A stretch of 64,000 nucleotides of DNA from Metabacillus_B sp050107715 (lineage in GTDB: Bacteria; Bacillota; Bacilli; Bacillales; Bacillaceae), in assembly GCF_050107715.1 (NCBI RefSeq), contig NZ_JBNILN010000004.1, forward strand, positions 124,001 to 188,000, given 5' to 3'. Below are positions 40,216 to 50,210 of this stretch, one piece after another (position 1 is the stretch's first letter; every line of letters begins with the position of its first letter). A model generated the notes under the pieces. The model made no database searches, was not told the DNA's origin, and saw only the letters and a list, made by a program, of their open reading frames with translations. A program made the translations under genes and the position numbers.

Positions 40216-42228
40216 TTACTTTATCAGTGCGTTGCAGTCTACAATTAAAGCCACTTCACCGTCTCCTAAAATCGTGGCACCCGAAATAGCAAACACTTCA
40301 TTTAAATAGCTGCCTAAGGGCTTCAATACGACTTCAAGCTGTCCAATGAATGAATCCACGACCAGGCCTGCAAACCGGTCGCCTTTTTTTACCACAACCA
40401 TTGATAAGTATTCCGCCTCAGGTTCCTCGGAATGAGGCACAGAGAAGATTTGCTCTAAAAATACGAGCGGTACAATTTTCCCTCTGAAATCGACTACCTT
40501 CTGATTATGGGCGTGCATAATGTCTTCTTTTCGGATAACAGCTGTTTCAATAATGGAAGAAATCGGAATGGCATATTTCTCTTTTTGAAGATCTACTAAC
40601 AGGACAGAAATAATGCTCAGTGTTAGAGGAAGCTGGACAGAGAACACAGATCCTTTTCCTTCCTCGGAATCTACCGTTACAGCTCCCCCAAGTGATTCTA
40701 TGGCGCTTTTAACAACATCCAGTCCGACACCCCTGCCGGAAATATCGGAAATTTGTTCAGCAGTAGAAAATCCCGGAGCAAAAATCAATTCATTAATCTG
40801 GCGTTCTGTTAATTCTGAAGACTCCTGCTCCGTAACAATGCTCCGTTCAATCGCTCTTTTAAGGACTCTTTCCCTGTTAATGCCTGCTCCGTCATCCGAT
40901 ACTTCGATAAAAACGTGATTCCCGCTATGGTAAGCCTTCAGTTCAACTTGACCTGTTTCAGCTTTTCCTTTTGCGGTTCTGGATTCAGGAGATTCAATTC
41001 CATGGTCCATCGAATTTCGTATTAAATGGACAAGCGGATCTCCTATTTCATCTATTACCGTTCGATCCAGCTCTGTTTCAGCACCGGAAATGTGCAGGTC
41101 AATTTTCTTATTCAAATCCTTGGCAAGCTGCCTTACCATTCTCGGGAAACGGTTAAAGACCGTCTCAATCGGAACCATTCTCATATTTAAAATAATGCTT
41201 TGCAAATCTCCTGAGATCCTGGTCATTCTTTCTACTGTTTCCTGCAGTTCAGGATTCTTAAGGCTTTTAGAGATGGTTTCGAGCCTGCCCCGGTCAATTA
41301 CCAATTCTTCAAATAAATTCATCAGAATGTCCAGGCGGTCGATATTCACCCGGATGGTTTTTGAGCCGGGCTTTGTTTTTGGCGAGGCCTCAGCTGCGGG
41401 AGGTACAGGATCTGCAGCCGCCAGTGCAGTTGACGTTTGAGCCGCTGCCTCATTTATTTCTTTGCTGGCAGCCATATTCCCGAGGGAAAGCTCTGTCGCT
41501 TCCACTTTCTCAATCTCAGAAACTTTTAAAATTCTGTTTTCGATTTCTTCTTTGCTCAGCTGTGTTAATAGGGCAACAGAGAAAGAGTGATCAAACTTCT
41601 CCTCCTCCAGCTGATCAACAGATGGGACGCTTTTCACGATTTCGCCGGCCTGGTCCAGGATTTCAAAGACCATAAATGCTCTGACTGCCTTCAGCAAACA
41701 GCCAGTTCGCAGCTCGACTGATAATTCAAAGGCATTGTAGCCTTGTTCTTTTGATTGCTGAATAATGGTCTGCTGGAAGTCATCGTAAGGACCAAGGCTG
41801 CTGACTGATGCAGCCGTTTTCTCATGCTCTTCAGGCATTTCAGGCGTTTTTCCGTCCTCAATGGCTTTTAGCCTGCTGACCACAAGGGCTACATCTTTTT
41901 TGCCATCCCCGCCTTCTGCAATGGAAAATACCATTTCTTCCAAATGGTCCACAGCAGCGAAAACAGTATCCAAAAGTTCCGGAGTCACTGAGTTTTTTCC
42001 ATTCCTTATCGCATCGAGAACATTTTCCATCTGATGAGTCAGATTGGCGAGATCTTCATACCCCATCGTGGCGCTCATGCCCTTCAGCGTATGAGCGGAT
42101 CTGAAAATATCATTGACAATCGACAAATCCCCGGGGCTTTTTTCAAGTTCTAAAAGCTTTTCATTGCACGCTTGCAAATGTTCCTTGCTTTCTTCAATAA
42201 ATATTTCCAAATATTGACTCATTTCCAT
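40216..42228 (-). CDS. cheA: Chemotaxis histidine kinase CheA
   Basis: A 670-residue CheA. P1 carries the phosphorylated His46 in RSAHTLKGMSATMGY. P2 (about 150-245) docks CheY and CheB. P3 forms the dimer. The P4 ATPase has LVHLIRNSMDHGIE (N box), VSDDGAGINRERV (G1) and GRGVGLDVV (G2). P5 at the C-terminus is CheW-like. It phosphorylates CheY and CheB in response to receptor state. AAGGGG lies 9 nt before the ATG; a linker near 265-295 is Ala/Pro-rich. Confidence 0.97.
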   Translation of the reverse strand: MEMSQYLEIFIEESKEHLQACNEKLLELEKSPGDLSIVNDIFRSAHTLKGMSATMGYEDLANLTHQMENVLDAIRNGKNSVTPELLDTVFAAVDHLEEMVFSIAEGGDGKKDVALVVSRLKAIEDGKTPEMPEEHEKTAASVSSLGPYDDFQQTIIQQSKEQGYNAFELSVELRTGCLLKAVRAFMVFEILDQAGEIVKSVPSVDQLEEEKFDHSFSVALLTQLSKEEIENRILKVSEIEKVEATELSLGNMAASKEINEAAAQTSTALAAADPVPPAAEASPKTKPGSKTIRVNIDRLDILMNLFEELVIDRGRLETISKSLKNPELQETVERMTRISGDLQSIILNMRMVPIETVFNRFPRMVRQLAKDLNKKIDLHISGAETELDRTVIDEIGDPLVHLIRNSMDHGIESPESRTAKGKAETGQVELKAYHSGNHVFIEVSDDGAGINRERVLKRAIERSIVTEQESSELTERQINELIFAPGFSTAEQISDISGRGVGLDVVKSAIESLGGAVTVDSEEGKGSVFSVQLPLTLSIISVLLVDLQKEKYAIPISSIIETAVIRKEDIMHAHNQKVVDFRGKIVPLVFLEQIFSVPHSEEPEAEYLSMVVVKKGDRFAGLVVDSFIGQLEVVLKPLGSYLNEVFAISGATILGDGEVALIVDCNALIK

Positions 42229-42241
42229 CTGGATTCGCCCC

Positions 42242-43327
42242 TTACGATTGAATATATTGCATGATTTTTTCTGCTATATGATCTACATGGTCAACTGAAT
42301 CGATTACATTTGCAGCTATTGCACTTTTCGGCATTCCGAAAACAACTGAGGACTGTTCCCCTTCTGCTATAGAGACCGTATTTCCCTGCTCCTTCATCCG
42401 TGACAGCCCTTTTGTGCCGTCAGTCCCCATCCCGGTCATGATGACCGCAACATTGCTGCAATTGCTTAACAGACTGATTGATTCGAATAAAACATCAACG
42501 GAAGGACGATGCCCATTTCTGACAGGTGTATCTTTTACGCTCATATACAGTTCACTGCCTTGCTGGACCACTGTGAGGTGAAAGCCCCCCGGGGCAATGT
42601 AAGCTGTTCCTGCTTCTGCTTTGCTGCCATGACGGGCTTCCATAACCCGGATCTGGCTTAATTTATCCAATCTGTCCGCAAGAGAGGCGGTAAACCCTTT
42701 TGGCATATGCTGCACAATAAAGATCGGAGCCTTTATGGCTGCCGGCAGGAACGGAAGAACACGCTGAAGCGCCCTGGGTCCGCCGGTCGAAGTGCCAATG
42801 CAGATAATCGGTTGTTTTTGTCGAATTATGATGTCTAATCTAGGATATTTTTCTCTTACTGTGGATATTTTACTATATTTATGAAGATTATGGGAGCTTT
42901 CTTTCTCTTTTTCAGGGACTAACGGCATAATATTTTTTACATTTTTCGCATTCAGAATTTTTTCTCTTAATTCATCCCTGATCTTGTGCAAATCCAATGA
43001 AATAGAGCCCGATGGTTTGGCTACAAAATCCACCGCTCCCGCTTCCAGTGCTTTTATAGTAGATTCTGCCCCGGTCTGAGTGGTAGAAGAAAGCATGATG
43101 ACCGGAATTGAAAATTTATCCATAATCTCCTTTAAAGCGGATATCCCGTCCATCACGGGCATTTCCACATCCATCGTGACTGCATCAGGGCGATGTTTCT
43201 CAATTTGAATCAAAGCTTCTTTTCCGTTTTTCGCTGTTCCGACCACTTCGATTCCCTCATATCCGCTGAGGAAGTCCGTGATCATCTTTCTCATAAATGC
43301 AGAATCATCAACGATAAGAACCTTCAT
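42242..43327 (-). CDS. cheB: Chemotaxis methylesterase/response regulator CheB
   Basis: A 361-residue protein with an N-terminal receiver (phospho-acceptor Asp53 in TMDVEMPVMDG) and a C-terminal methylesterase. The esterase has the nucleophile in IGTSTGGPRAL, His in VQHMPKGFT and Asp in TGMGTDGTKGL. It removes methyl groups from receptors during adaptation. The start at 43327 (MKVLIVDDSAF) has AAGG 8 nt upstream; GTG at 43336 overlaps the flhG end. The gene follows flhG by 1 bp. Confidence 0.96.
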   Translation of the reverse strand: MKVLIVDDSAFMRKMITDFLSGYEGIEVVGTAKNGKEALIQIEKHRPDAVTMDVEMPVMDGISALKEIMDKFSIPVIMLSSTTQTGAESTIKALEAGAVDFVAKPSGSISLDLHKIRDELREKILNAKNVKNIMPLVPEKEKESSHNLHKYSKISTVREKYPRLDIIIRQKQPIICIGTSTGGPRALQRVLPFLPAAIKAPIFIVQHMPKGFTASLADRLDKLSQIRVMEARHGSKAEAGTAYIAPGGFHLTVVQQGSELYMSVKDTPVRNGHRPSVDVLFESISLLSNCSNVAVIMTGMGTDGTKGLSRMKEQGNTVSIAEGEQSSVVFGMPKSAIAANVIDSVDHVDHIAEKIMQYIQS

Positions 43328-43328
43328 A

Positions 43329-44213
43329 TCATCCACCTTTTCCAGCTGTGTTTTTAAATAGTGTTTTTAAGCGGCTCATGAATGTATCAGAACTGCCAGT
43401 TGGCTGATTATCAGATTCTTGTTTAAGAAAGGAGGATACGGCTTGATTCATTCCCTGGGAATACTTCGACTTAGGATACAGCCTCGTAACCGGTTTCCTT
43501 TTCAGAACTGCTTCCATAACTGCCGGATCGTCGGGAAGAATTCCAAGCAGACCGGGGGCAGAGGACAAAAATTTACTGATTACCGAGGATATCCTTTCAT
43601 AAGCGAACTGCCCGTCTTTTCTTGTTCGCGCTTTGTTGATCATTATTGAGAGACGTGCTTCAGACTTCCTTAACAAAATGTGCTTAGCCGCAGAGTAAGC
43701 ATCCATTAGAGAGGTAGGTTCCGGAGTCACGATCAAAAAAATCTCATCAGCCGCCAGAAGGAACTGCAGGCTCTCCATAGTCATTCCAGCACCCATATCA
43801 AAAAAGATGAAGTCATATTCCTTTGTGAGCCGGTCAAGCTCTGCGAGAAAGGTTTCCAGTTCCCTTCCTTTAAGCTGAAAAAAATCTTTGAAGGATCTTC
43901 CTCCGCCTATATAATCAATTCCCGCAGGACTTCTTTCGATTACCTTGCTCATCGGGATGCTTTTGACCCAATAATCATATATGGAATATTCCGCTGTTTC
44001 CCCGAGCAGGATATCCACATTTCCCATTCCGATATCGAGATCAAATAATAGAACCTTTTTCCCAGACCTGACGAGCTCAAGCGAAAAGTTAACGGTAAAG
44101 CTTGTTTTTCCGGTCCCGCCTTTACCGCTGGCAATTCCAATCGTAACGGCACGGCTGTCAGAATCTTTATTAGAATGGGCGAGCATCTGCCTTAACACCT
44201 GGGCCTGATCCAT
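43329..44213 (-). CDS. flhG: FlhG (YlxH), MinD-like ATPase
   Basis: A 294-residue SIMIBI ATPase related to MinD/ParA. The deviant Walker A is GKGGTGKT at about 30-37, with LLFDLDIGMGNVDILLG after it. FlhG stimulates FlhF GTPase and helps set flagellar number and position and C-ring assembly through FliM/FliY. The ATG at 44213 overlaps the flhF stop (TGATG); a GTG one codon upstream is also possible. GGGGG is 7-10 nt upstream. Confidence 0.95.
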   Translation of the reverse strand: MDQAQVLRQMLAHSNKDSDSRAVTIGIASGKGGTGKTSFTVNFSLELVRSGKKVLLFDLDIGMGNVDILLGETAEYSIYDYWVKSIPMSKVIERSPAGIDYIGGGRSFKDFFQLKGRELETFLAELDRLTKEYDFIFFDMGAGMTMESLQFLLAADEIFLIVTPEPTSLMDAYSAAKHILLRKSEARLSIMINKARTRKDGQFAYERISSVISKFLSSAPGLLGILPDDPAVMEAVLKRKPVTRLYPKSKYSQGMNQAVSSFLKQESDNQPTGSSDTFMSRLKTLFKNTAGKGG

Positions 44214-45337
44214 CACTTCGTTTCCCCCATCAGCATTCCAACAAGTGCTTCAGCAGAGGCAGGCATTACATCATCCGGGACATTCTGGCCCGCTGTAAAG
44301 CAAGCGATCCCTATTTGTGCAGTGATTACAGCTTCATAAATTGCTCCGAACGTATCTGTTTCATCCAGCTTAGTAAAAATAAACTGCTTAACCGGCAGAG
44401 CTTCAAACCGTTTAATGATGGCCAGCATGTCCTTTTTTTTGGAAGCTGCGGACAGTGTTAAATACAAGTCGATATCCTGTCCAAATTTCAATAGAGAGGT
44501 TAACTCCTGAATGTATTCTCCGTTTTTATAATTTCTGCCAGCGGTATCTATAAAAATATGATCAATATGGGAGAATTTCTGTTTAGCCTGTTCAAAATCT
44601 TCTTCGCTGTAGCATACCTCTATTGGAACATCCAGAATCTTAGCGTACGTTTTTAGCTGGTCTATTGCAGATATCCGGTAAGTGTCAGTTGTTATAAATG
44701 CAACGGATTTCTTTTTATGGATCACAAAATCTGCAGCGAGTTTGGCAATCGTCGTCGTTTTCCCCACACCAGTCTGGCCGGCAATGGCAATGCAGCGGTT
44801 TGCATGATCAAGTCCGGAAAACGGGATCGTTTCCAAATCTTCCATTAAAAGACGTTTTGCGTTGATTAAGCTGGATCCCTCCGTTCCAGGCTGATCTTGT
44901 TTATACCAGCCTGCAAGGAGTCTTTGAACAATGGAGTCAATTTGCTCCGGTCCGGCTTCCTGGCCCACTAACGTTTGGCGGACTGTTTCAATTGGCTGGG
45001 GAAGGGTGTAGGAAGTCCGGCTGGAAGCAAGCTGCCGGTATTCTGATTTTAAGCTTTCCAGTTCATTCAGATACAGGTTATCCGCCGAATCTGCATAAAT
45101 CCGTGCGGGCTCTTTCCGTTCCGGCTCTTTCCATTCTTCCTGCACCGGCTTCATGCCCCCTGAAGGATCGGGATCCGCTGCAGCAAGCACTTCAATTTGT
45201 TTTTTTGAAAAAAGACCGAAAAACCCGCCTGTCATAGTCGCCTTCGAATTGAGGATAACCGCATCATTTCCTAAGTCATCTTTCACTTTTTTCATAGCTT
45301 CCTGCATATTGACTGCAGTGTATTTTTTCACTCTCAT
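44213..45337 (-). CDS. flhF: FlhF, SRP-type GTPase
   Basis: A 374-residue signal-recognition-particle family GTPase that positions flagellar basal bodies. An N-terminal basic B domain of about 110 residues is followed by N and G domains. G1 is GQTGVGKTT (187-195), FITTDTYRISAIDQL follows, G3 is IDTAGRNYKN and G4 is FTKLDETDTFG. The ATG overlaps the flhA stop by 4 bp (ATGA). Confidence 0.96.
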   Translation of the reverse strand: MRVKKYTAVNMQEAMKKVKDDLGNDAVILNSKATMTGGFFGLFSKKQIEVLAAADPDPSGGMKPVQEEWKEPERKEPARIYADSADNLYLNELESLKSEYRQLASSRTSYTLPQPIETVRQTLVGQEAGPEQIDSIVQRLLAGWYKQDQPGTEGSSLINAKRLLMEDLETIPFSGLDHANRCIAIAGQTGVGKTTTIAKLAADFVIHKKKSVAFITTDTYRISAIDQLKTYAKILDVPIEVCYSEEDFEQAKQKFSHIDHIFIDTAGRNYKNGEYIQELTSLLKFGQDIDLYLTLSAASKKKDMLAIIKRFEALPVKQFIFTKLDETDTFGAIYEAVITAQIGIACFTAGQNVPDDVMPASAEALVGMLMGETK

Positions 45338-47373
45338 GCTACGTTCACCACTCCCACGCTTTGCACTTCAACATTTGACTCAAGTTCATTATAAGAAAGC
45401 ACCGGTACAGCTGGGAAATAACGTTCCAGCAATTGTTTTACGTACATTCTGACTGCTGGAGAACATAAAAGGACCGGAGAGTGTTCCTGTATAGACAAAA
45501 GTTCTATTTCTTTTGCAATGGATTCGATAATGGCTTGTGATACAGATGGATCCAATGACAAGTAATTGCCATGCTCTGTTTGCTGCACCCCGTCCGCCAC
45601 AAGTTTTTCCACCCTGCCTGAGAGTGTGACAACCTTCAGCACCTGGCCTTCACCCGAGAATTGCATCGTGATTTGTTTCGCCAATGACTGGCGGACGTAC
45701 TCTGTTAAGATGTCACTGTCAGAAGTCATTTTCCCGTAATCCGCCAATGTCTCAAAAATGATTGGCAGATTGCGGACTGAGACGTTTTCCTTCAACAGTT
45801 TCGATAAAACCTTTTGGATATCCCCGATGGAAAGCGGAGCCGGGGTCACTTCTTCTACGAGAATCGGATAGGCTTCCTTCAAGTGATCGACAAGCTGTTT
45901 CGTCTCCTGTCTGCCCAGCAATTCAGATGCATGCTTTTTGATCGTTTCCGTGATATGGGTGGAAACAACGGATGGAGGATCCACAACTGTGTAACCGAAA
46001 AGCTCTGCCTGATCCTTCATCCCCTCTGAGATCCATTTTGCGGGAAGACCGAAGGAGGGCTCAATTGTATCAATTCCTTCAATTGACTCATCATCGGCTC
46101 CGGGTGCCATCGCTAAGTAATGCTCGAGCAGCAAATCGCCTCTTGCTGCCTCGTTTCCCTTAATCTTCAGCCTGTATTCATTAGGCTGAAGCTGAATATT
46201 ATCCCTGATTCGGACGACCGGGATGACGATCCCGAGCTCTATGGCTAGCTGCCGTCTGATCATGACAATCCGATCAAGCAGATCGCCGCCCTGTGAGCTG
46301 TCAGCGAGCGGAATCAAGCCATAACCGAACTCGAATTCAATAGGATCCATGCTCAGGAGCTGAACGATGCTCTCCGGGCTTTTCATTTCCTCTGGATCAG
46401 GCTGCAAGTCAGTATCCAGCTCTGGAATCTCTTTCACTTTCTTCTGGCTTTGCTGCATCATATAAGCTCCCACTGCCAGAGCCCCTCCGATCGGCCCGGT
46501 GACAAGAAGACCAATGGGAGTAAATAATCCGAGCAGCAGCATAGATGCAGCCGCTACATACATCATTTGCGGGTAGGCAAAAAGCTGTTTGCTGATATCG
46601 GAACCGAGATTGCCTTCCGATGCGGCTCTAGTGACGACAATACCGGTCGCAGTTGAAATAAGAAGAGCAGGAATCTGGCTGACGATCCCGTCCCCTACTG
46701 AAAGCATGGTAAAATGGCCTGCCGCTTCAGCGAATGGCATCCCTTGCTGCACCACTCCAACAATCATCCCGAAAATCAGGTTGATCATAACAATGATGAT
46801 CCCTGCAATGGCATCTCCTTTTACGAATTTGCTCGCCCCATCCATTGCTCCATAAAAGTCGGCTTCATTTCCGACTTTTTCACGGCGGATTTTTGCTTCC
46901 TGTTCTGAAATCATGCCGGCATTAAGATCGGCATCTATGCTCATCTGTTTACCAGGCATCGCGTCGAGCGTAAAGCGCGCAGCAACTTCAGATACCCTCT
47001 CTGAACCTTTCGTAATAACAACAAATTGAATAATAACGAGGATGATAAATACCACAAATCCTACAAGAACATTACCTCCAACAACAAAGGTTCCAAAGGT
47101 TTCAACCACCTTTCCGCCTTCTCCGTTGGAAAGAATCGCTCTTGTCGTAGAAACATTCAGTCCAAGCCGAAAGAGCGTTAAGAGCAAAAGCAAAGAAGGA
47201 AAGATGGAAAATTCAAGCGGCTCGTGCATGTTCATCGATGTAAGAAGCACCAGCAGGGCGAGAGCGATATTGCAAATAATCAGAAGGCTCAAAAGCCATG
47301 TTGGGAATGGAATGATCAGCATGGCGACGATGAGCACAACACTTGATAATACAGTTAAATCTCTTGTTGACAT
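45334..47373 (-). CDS. flhA: Flagellar export gate protein FlhA
   Basis: A 679-residue protein (B. subtilis 677). The N-terminal half has about eight membrane helices and the conserved cytoplasmic FHIPEP-type loop (SERVSEVAARFTLDAMPGKQ). The C-terminal half is the cytosolic nonameric ring that docks chaperone-substrate complexes. It is the main export gate and couples the proton motive force. GAGGAAGG precedes the ATG. Followed without gap by flhF. Confidence 0.97.
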   Translation of the reverse strand: MSTRDLTVLSSVVLIVAMLIIPFPTWLLSLLIICNIALALLVLLTSMNMHEPLEFSIFPSLLLLLTLFRLGLNVSTTRAILSNGEGGKVVETFGTFVVGGNVLVGFVVFIILVIIQFVVITKGSERVSEVAARFTLDAMPGKQMSIDADLNAGMISEQEAKIRREKVGNEADFYGAMDGASKFVKGDAIAGIIIVMINLIFGMIVGVVQQGMPFAEAAGHFTMLSVGDGIVSQIPALLISTATGIVVTRAASEGNLGSDISKQLFAYPQMMYVAAASMLLLGLFTPIGLLVTGPIGGALAVGAYMMQQSQKKVKEIPELDTDLQPDPEEMKSPESIVQLLSMDPIEFEFGYGLIPLADSSQGGDLLDRIVMIRRQLAIELGIVIPVVRIRDNIQLQPNEYRLKIKGNEAARGDLLLEHYLAMAPGADDESIEGIDTIEPSFGLPAKWISEGMKDQAELFGYTVVDPPSVVSTHITETIKKHASELLGRQETKQLVDHLKEAYPILVEEVTPAPLSIGDIQKVLSKLLKENVSVRNLPIIFETLADYGKMTSDSDILTEYVRQSLAKQITMQFSGEGQVLKVVTLSGRVEKLVADGVQQTEHGNYLSLDPSVSQAIIESIAKEIELLSIQEHSPVLLCSPAVRMYVKQLLERYFPAVPVLSYNELESNVEVQSVGVVNVA

Positions 47374-47399
47374 GTTCCTTCCTCGCTTTCAATCTTAAG

Positions 47400-48482
47400 C
47401 TACACCTTGTGTTTCAGGCGGTAGATATACGCAAGAATTTCAGCAATCGCTTTAAAAAATTCTTCCGGCACAGCCTGGCCAATCTCAACCTGCGCAAACA
47501 AGGATCTTGCAAGCGGTTTATTTTCAATCGCTGCAATGTCATGTTCTTTTGCAATTTCTTTAATTTTAAGGGCAACGAGATCTGCTCCCTTGGCGATAAC
47601 ATAAGGGGCATCCATTTTTGACTCATCATATTTCAGGGCCACAGCAAAGTGGGTCGGATTTGTAATAATGACATCCGCATCCGGGACATCCTGCATCATT
47701 CTCCGCATTGCCATTTCCCGCTGCCGCTGTTTGATTTTAGATTTAATAAGCGGATCACCTTCAGATTTCTTGTATTCATCTTTTACATCCTGTTTAGACA
47801 TCCGGATATTTTTTTCAAAATCGTATTTTTGATACAGATAATCCAGCAGCGATAGGAATAAAAGAGCAGCTCCTGCCGCTAAGCCCATTTGAACGGTAAG
47901 CCCCCCTAAAAACTGGAGAGACTGCTCGACCGTTAAGTACGGGAGTCTTAAAATATCGCCGAGCTGAAACCAGATCACCGCCGCAGTAACCCCTCCAGTA
48001 AACAGGATTTTCAGAATGGATTTTAGAAACTCCACCAGTGCGCGTATAGAATAGATCCGCTTAAAGCCCTTGATCGGGTCGATTTTCTCAAGCTTAGGCT
48101 GAATGCTTTCAGTTGAGAACATAAATCCGACCTGAAGGTAGTTGCTGAAAATTCCGGCGGCAAGGGCGGCGGCCATGACCGGAGCAAGAAGATAGGCTGC
48201 TTCAAGGGTAACCGAGGTCATTAATGCTTTAATGCTTTCTTCTGTCACTTCAAGCATCATATATTCTGTAATGCTCTGGCGGACAAACGCGATGAGCCGG
48301 TCCCTGTAGAAGGCGCCTGTGACCAGTAAAGCAAAAAATACAGCAAGCAGATTTACGGCCATGTTAACATCTGCGCTTTTTGCGACCTGTCCTTTTTTCC
48401 TGGAATCCTGCCTTTTTTTAGGGGTGGCTTTTTCTGTTTTTTCTCCTGAAAAGTATTGAATGTTCAGTTTAAGCTGCTTCAT
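47400..48482 (-). CDS. flhB: Flagellar export switch protein FlhB
   Basis: A 360-residue protein with four membrane helices and a cytoplasmic domain that self-cleaves at NPTH (275-278), switching export from hook to filament proteins with FliK. GEKTEKATPKKRQDSRKKGQ is the usual N-terminal basic segment. The ATG overlaps the fliR end by 14 bp and has GGAGG in front. Confidence 0.97.
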   Translation of the reverse strand: MKQLKLNIQYFSGEKTEKATPKKRQDSRKKGQVAKSADVNMAVNLLAVFFALLVTGAFYRDRLIAFVRQSITEYMMLEVTEESIKALMTSVTLEAAYLLAPVMAAALAAGIFSNYLQVGFMFSTESIQPKLEKIDPIKGFKRIYSIRALVEFLKSILKILFTGGVTAAVIWFQLGDILRLPYLTVEQSLQFLGGLTVQMGLAAGAALLFLSLLDYLYQKYDFEKNIRMSKQDVKDEYKKSEGDPLIKSKIKQRQREMAMRRMMQDVPDADVIITNPTHFAVALKYDESKMDAPYVIAKGADLVALKIKEIAKEHDIAAIENKPLARSLFAQVEIGQAVPEEFFKAIAEILAYIYRLKHKV

Positions 48483-49260
48483 TCCTGCCGTCTCCTCCCA
48501 TTCCCTGCATCAGGTCTCTGATCGTCTCTGCCATCATGTCAAATAAGCCCTCCATTGCAAAGAACAGTGCACTCATTACAATGATCATCAATACAAAAGC
48601 CGTCAGCATTTTAACAGGAAGCCCTACAACAAAAATATTCATCTGCGGTACCGTTTTGGCGACAATCCCCAATGCAATATCCACAATGAATAAAGATCCG
48701 ACGAGCGGCAGCGACATTTGGAAGGCGATCAGGAACATAGCTGAGAATGATTTGATGATAAATTCCGGAATTCCTTCACTGGTAAGCGTAAAGGAAAAAG
48801 CTTCGGCTGGGATATATGTGAAACTGTAAAACATACCGTCCAGAAGCATATGATGGGCATTCAAGCTCAGCATAAGCAGCAGGGCAAGCGTATTGAGCAG
48901 CTGTCCGATCAAAGGGCTCTGTGCCCCGGTTTGCGGATCAATAATATTGGCAATGGCAAATCCAACCTGAAAATCTATAAAACTGCCGGCTATCATAATC
49001 GCTGTATAAATCATATACGCTATAAATCCAATCAGCAGCCCCGTGAAAACCTCTTTCATTAGCAGGAGAAAATAAGTTCCGTCTATGGCCATATCTGCAG
49101 GGTTAAGTGTCTCGAACATGATCAAAGCGAGAAAAAATGAGAAACCCGCTTTATGAAAGGCCGGGATCGTCCGATAAGAAAAGAGAGGCATAGTAATCAT
49201 AAATGCAGTAATCCGGGCAAAGATTAATAAGAAAAAAGGGTAGTTGTTTAAAAGTGACAT
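48469..49260 (-). CDS. fliR: Flagellar export gate protein FliR
   Basis: A 263-residue integral membrane component of the FliPQR export gate with about six hydrophobic helices (B. subtilis 259). GFAIANIIDPQTGAQSPLIG is the typical conserved loop. The gene follows fliQ by 1 bp and overlaps flhB. Confidence 0.95.
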   Translation of the reverse strand: MSLLNNYPFFLLIFARITAFMITMPLFSYRTIPAFHKAGFSFFLALIMFETLNPADMAIDGTYFLLLMKEVFTGLLIGFIAYMIYTAIMIAGSFIDFQVGFAIANIIDPQTGAQSPLIGQLLNTLALLLMLSLNAHHMLLDGMFYSFTYIPAEAFSFTLTSEGIPEFIIKSFSAMFLIAFQMSLPLVGSLFIVDIALGIVAKTVPQMNIFVVGLPVKMLTAFVLMIIVMSALFFAMEGLFDMMAETIRDLMQGMGGDGRNEAA

Positions 49261-49261
49261 T

Positions 49262-49531
49262 TCATCCTACAAACCGGTCCAGATTGCCAAAAATGTCTGA
49301 GGCATAGGATACGAGAGTTGTGAGCATCCACGGCCCGAAAAAAATCAATCCTACCATTACCGCAACGATTTTAGGAATGAAGGCCAGCGTCTGCTCCTGA
49401 ATTTGTGTTGTTGCCTGAAAAATGCTTACCGCCAGTCCAATGACGAGTGCTACCGCCAGAAGCGGCCCGCAGATCAATAAAGTGGTATAAACCGCCTTCT
49501 CCGCAATGGAGATTACCATTTCCGAACTCAT
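49262..49531 (-). CDS. fliQ: Flagellar export gate protein FliQ
   Basis: An 89-residue protein, the usual length, with two membrane hairpin helices and the ATTQIQEQTLAFIPKI loop. Four copies join FliP and FliR in the export gate. AGGGGAGGAAGG lies shortly upstream of the ATG; 13 bp after fliP. Confidence 0.95.
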   Translation of the reverse strand: MSSEMVISIAEKAVYTTLLICGPLLAVALVIGLAVSIFQATTQIQEQTLAFIPKIVAVMVGLIFFGPWMLTTLVSYASDIFGNLDRFVG

Positions 49532-49544
49532 TTTCCTTCCTCCC

Positions 49545-50210
49545 CTAAAAGCTCTGAAGCAATGATTTAATGACTAAATACCATCCATCCACGAGAACAA
49601 ACAGCAGAATTTTAAAAGGAAGGGATATCATGACCGGCGGAAGCATCATCATCCCCATTGACATGAGAATACTTGCGACCACCATATCAATCACCAGAAA
49701 AGGAATAAAAATCATGAATCCGATTTGAAAAGCTGTTTTGATTTCACTGATGGCGAAGGCGGGAACGAGCGCTGTAATCGGTATATCCGCGACTGTTTCC
49801 GGCTTCTCTATATTGGCGTAGTTTAAAAAAAGTTCAAGGTCCTTCTGCCTCGTATGTTTGCTCATAAATTCCTTAAATGGCTTTTCTGCTCTAGTATAGG
49901 CTTCCTCAAGAGTAATTTTTTCCTCTAATAAAGGAGTCAGTGCCTGCTCGTTCGCCTCCGATAATACCGGCCCCATGATAAAAAAGGTCAGGAAAAGCGA
50001 AAGCCCGATCAGCACCTGATTGGGAGGCATTTGCTGGGTTGCCAGCGACGTCCTCACAAAAGAAAGCACAATCACAATGCGTGTAAAGCATGTAAAAAGG
50101 ATTAAGATGCTTGGAGCGAGAGACAGGACGGTAAGCAAGAGCAGCAGCTGCACGGATGTGCTCACATTTTGTGCTTCCCCGGAACCCAGGATCCCCATCA
50201 ATTCGTTCAT
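49545..50210 (-). CDS. fliP: Flagellar export gate protein FliP
   Basis: A 221-residue protein, the same length as in B. subtilis. SFVRTSLATQQMPPNQVLIG and IPFLVIDMVVASILMSMGMM are signature segments. Five copies form the core of the export gate. Start at 50210 has GAGGG 8 nt upstream and overlaps the fliO stop by 4 bp (ATGA); an upstream reading from 50234 lies inside fliO. Confidence 0.96.
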   Translation of the reverse strand: MNELMGILGSGEAQNVSTSVQLLLLLTVLSLAPSILILFTCFTRIVIVLSFVRTSLATQQMPPNQVLIGLSLFLTFFIMGPVLSEANEQALTPLLEEKITLEEAYTRAEKPFKEFMSKHTRQKDLELFLNYANIEKPETVADIPITALVPAFAISEIKTAFQIGFMIFIPFLVIDMVVASILMSMGMMMLPPVMISLPFKILLFVLVDGWYLVIKSLLQSF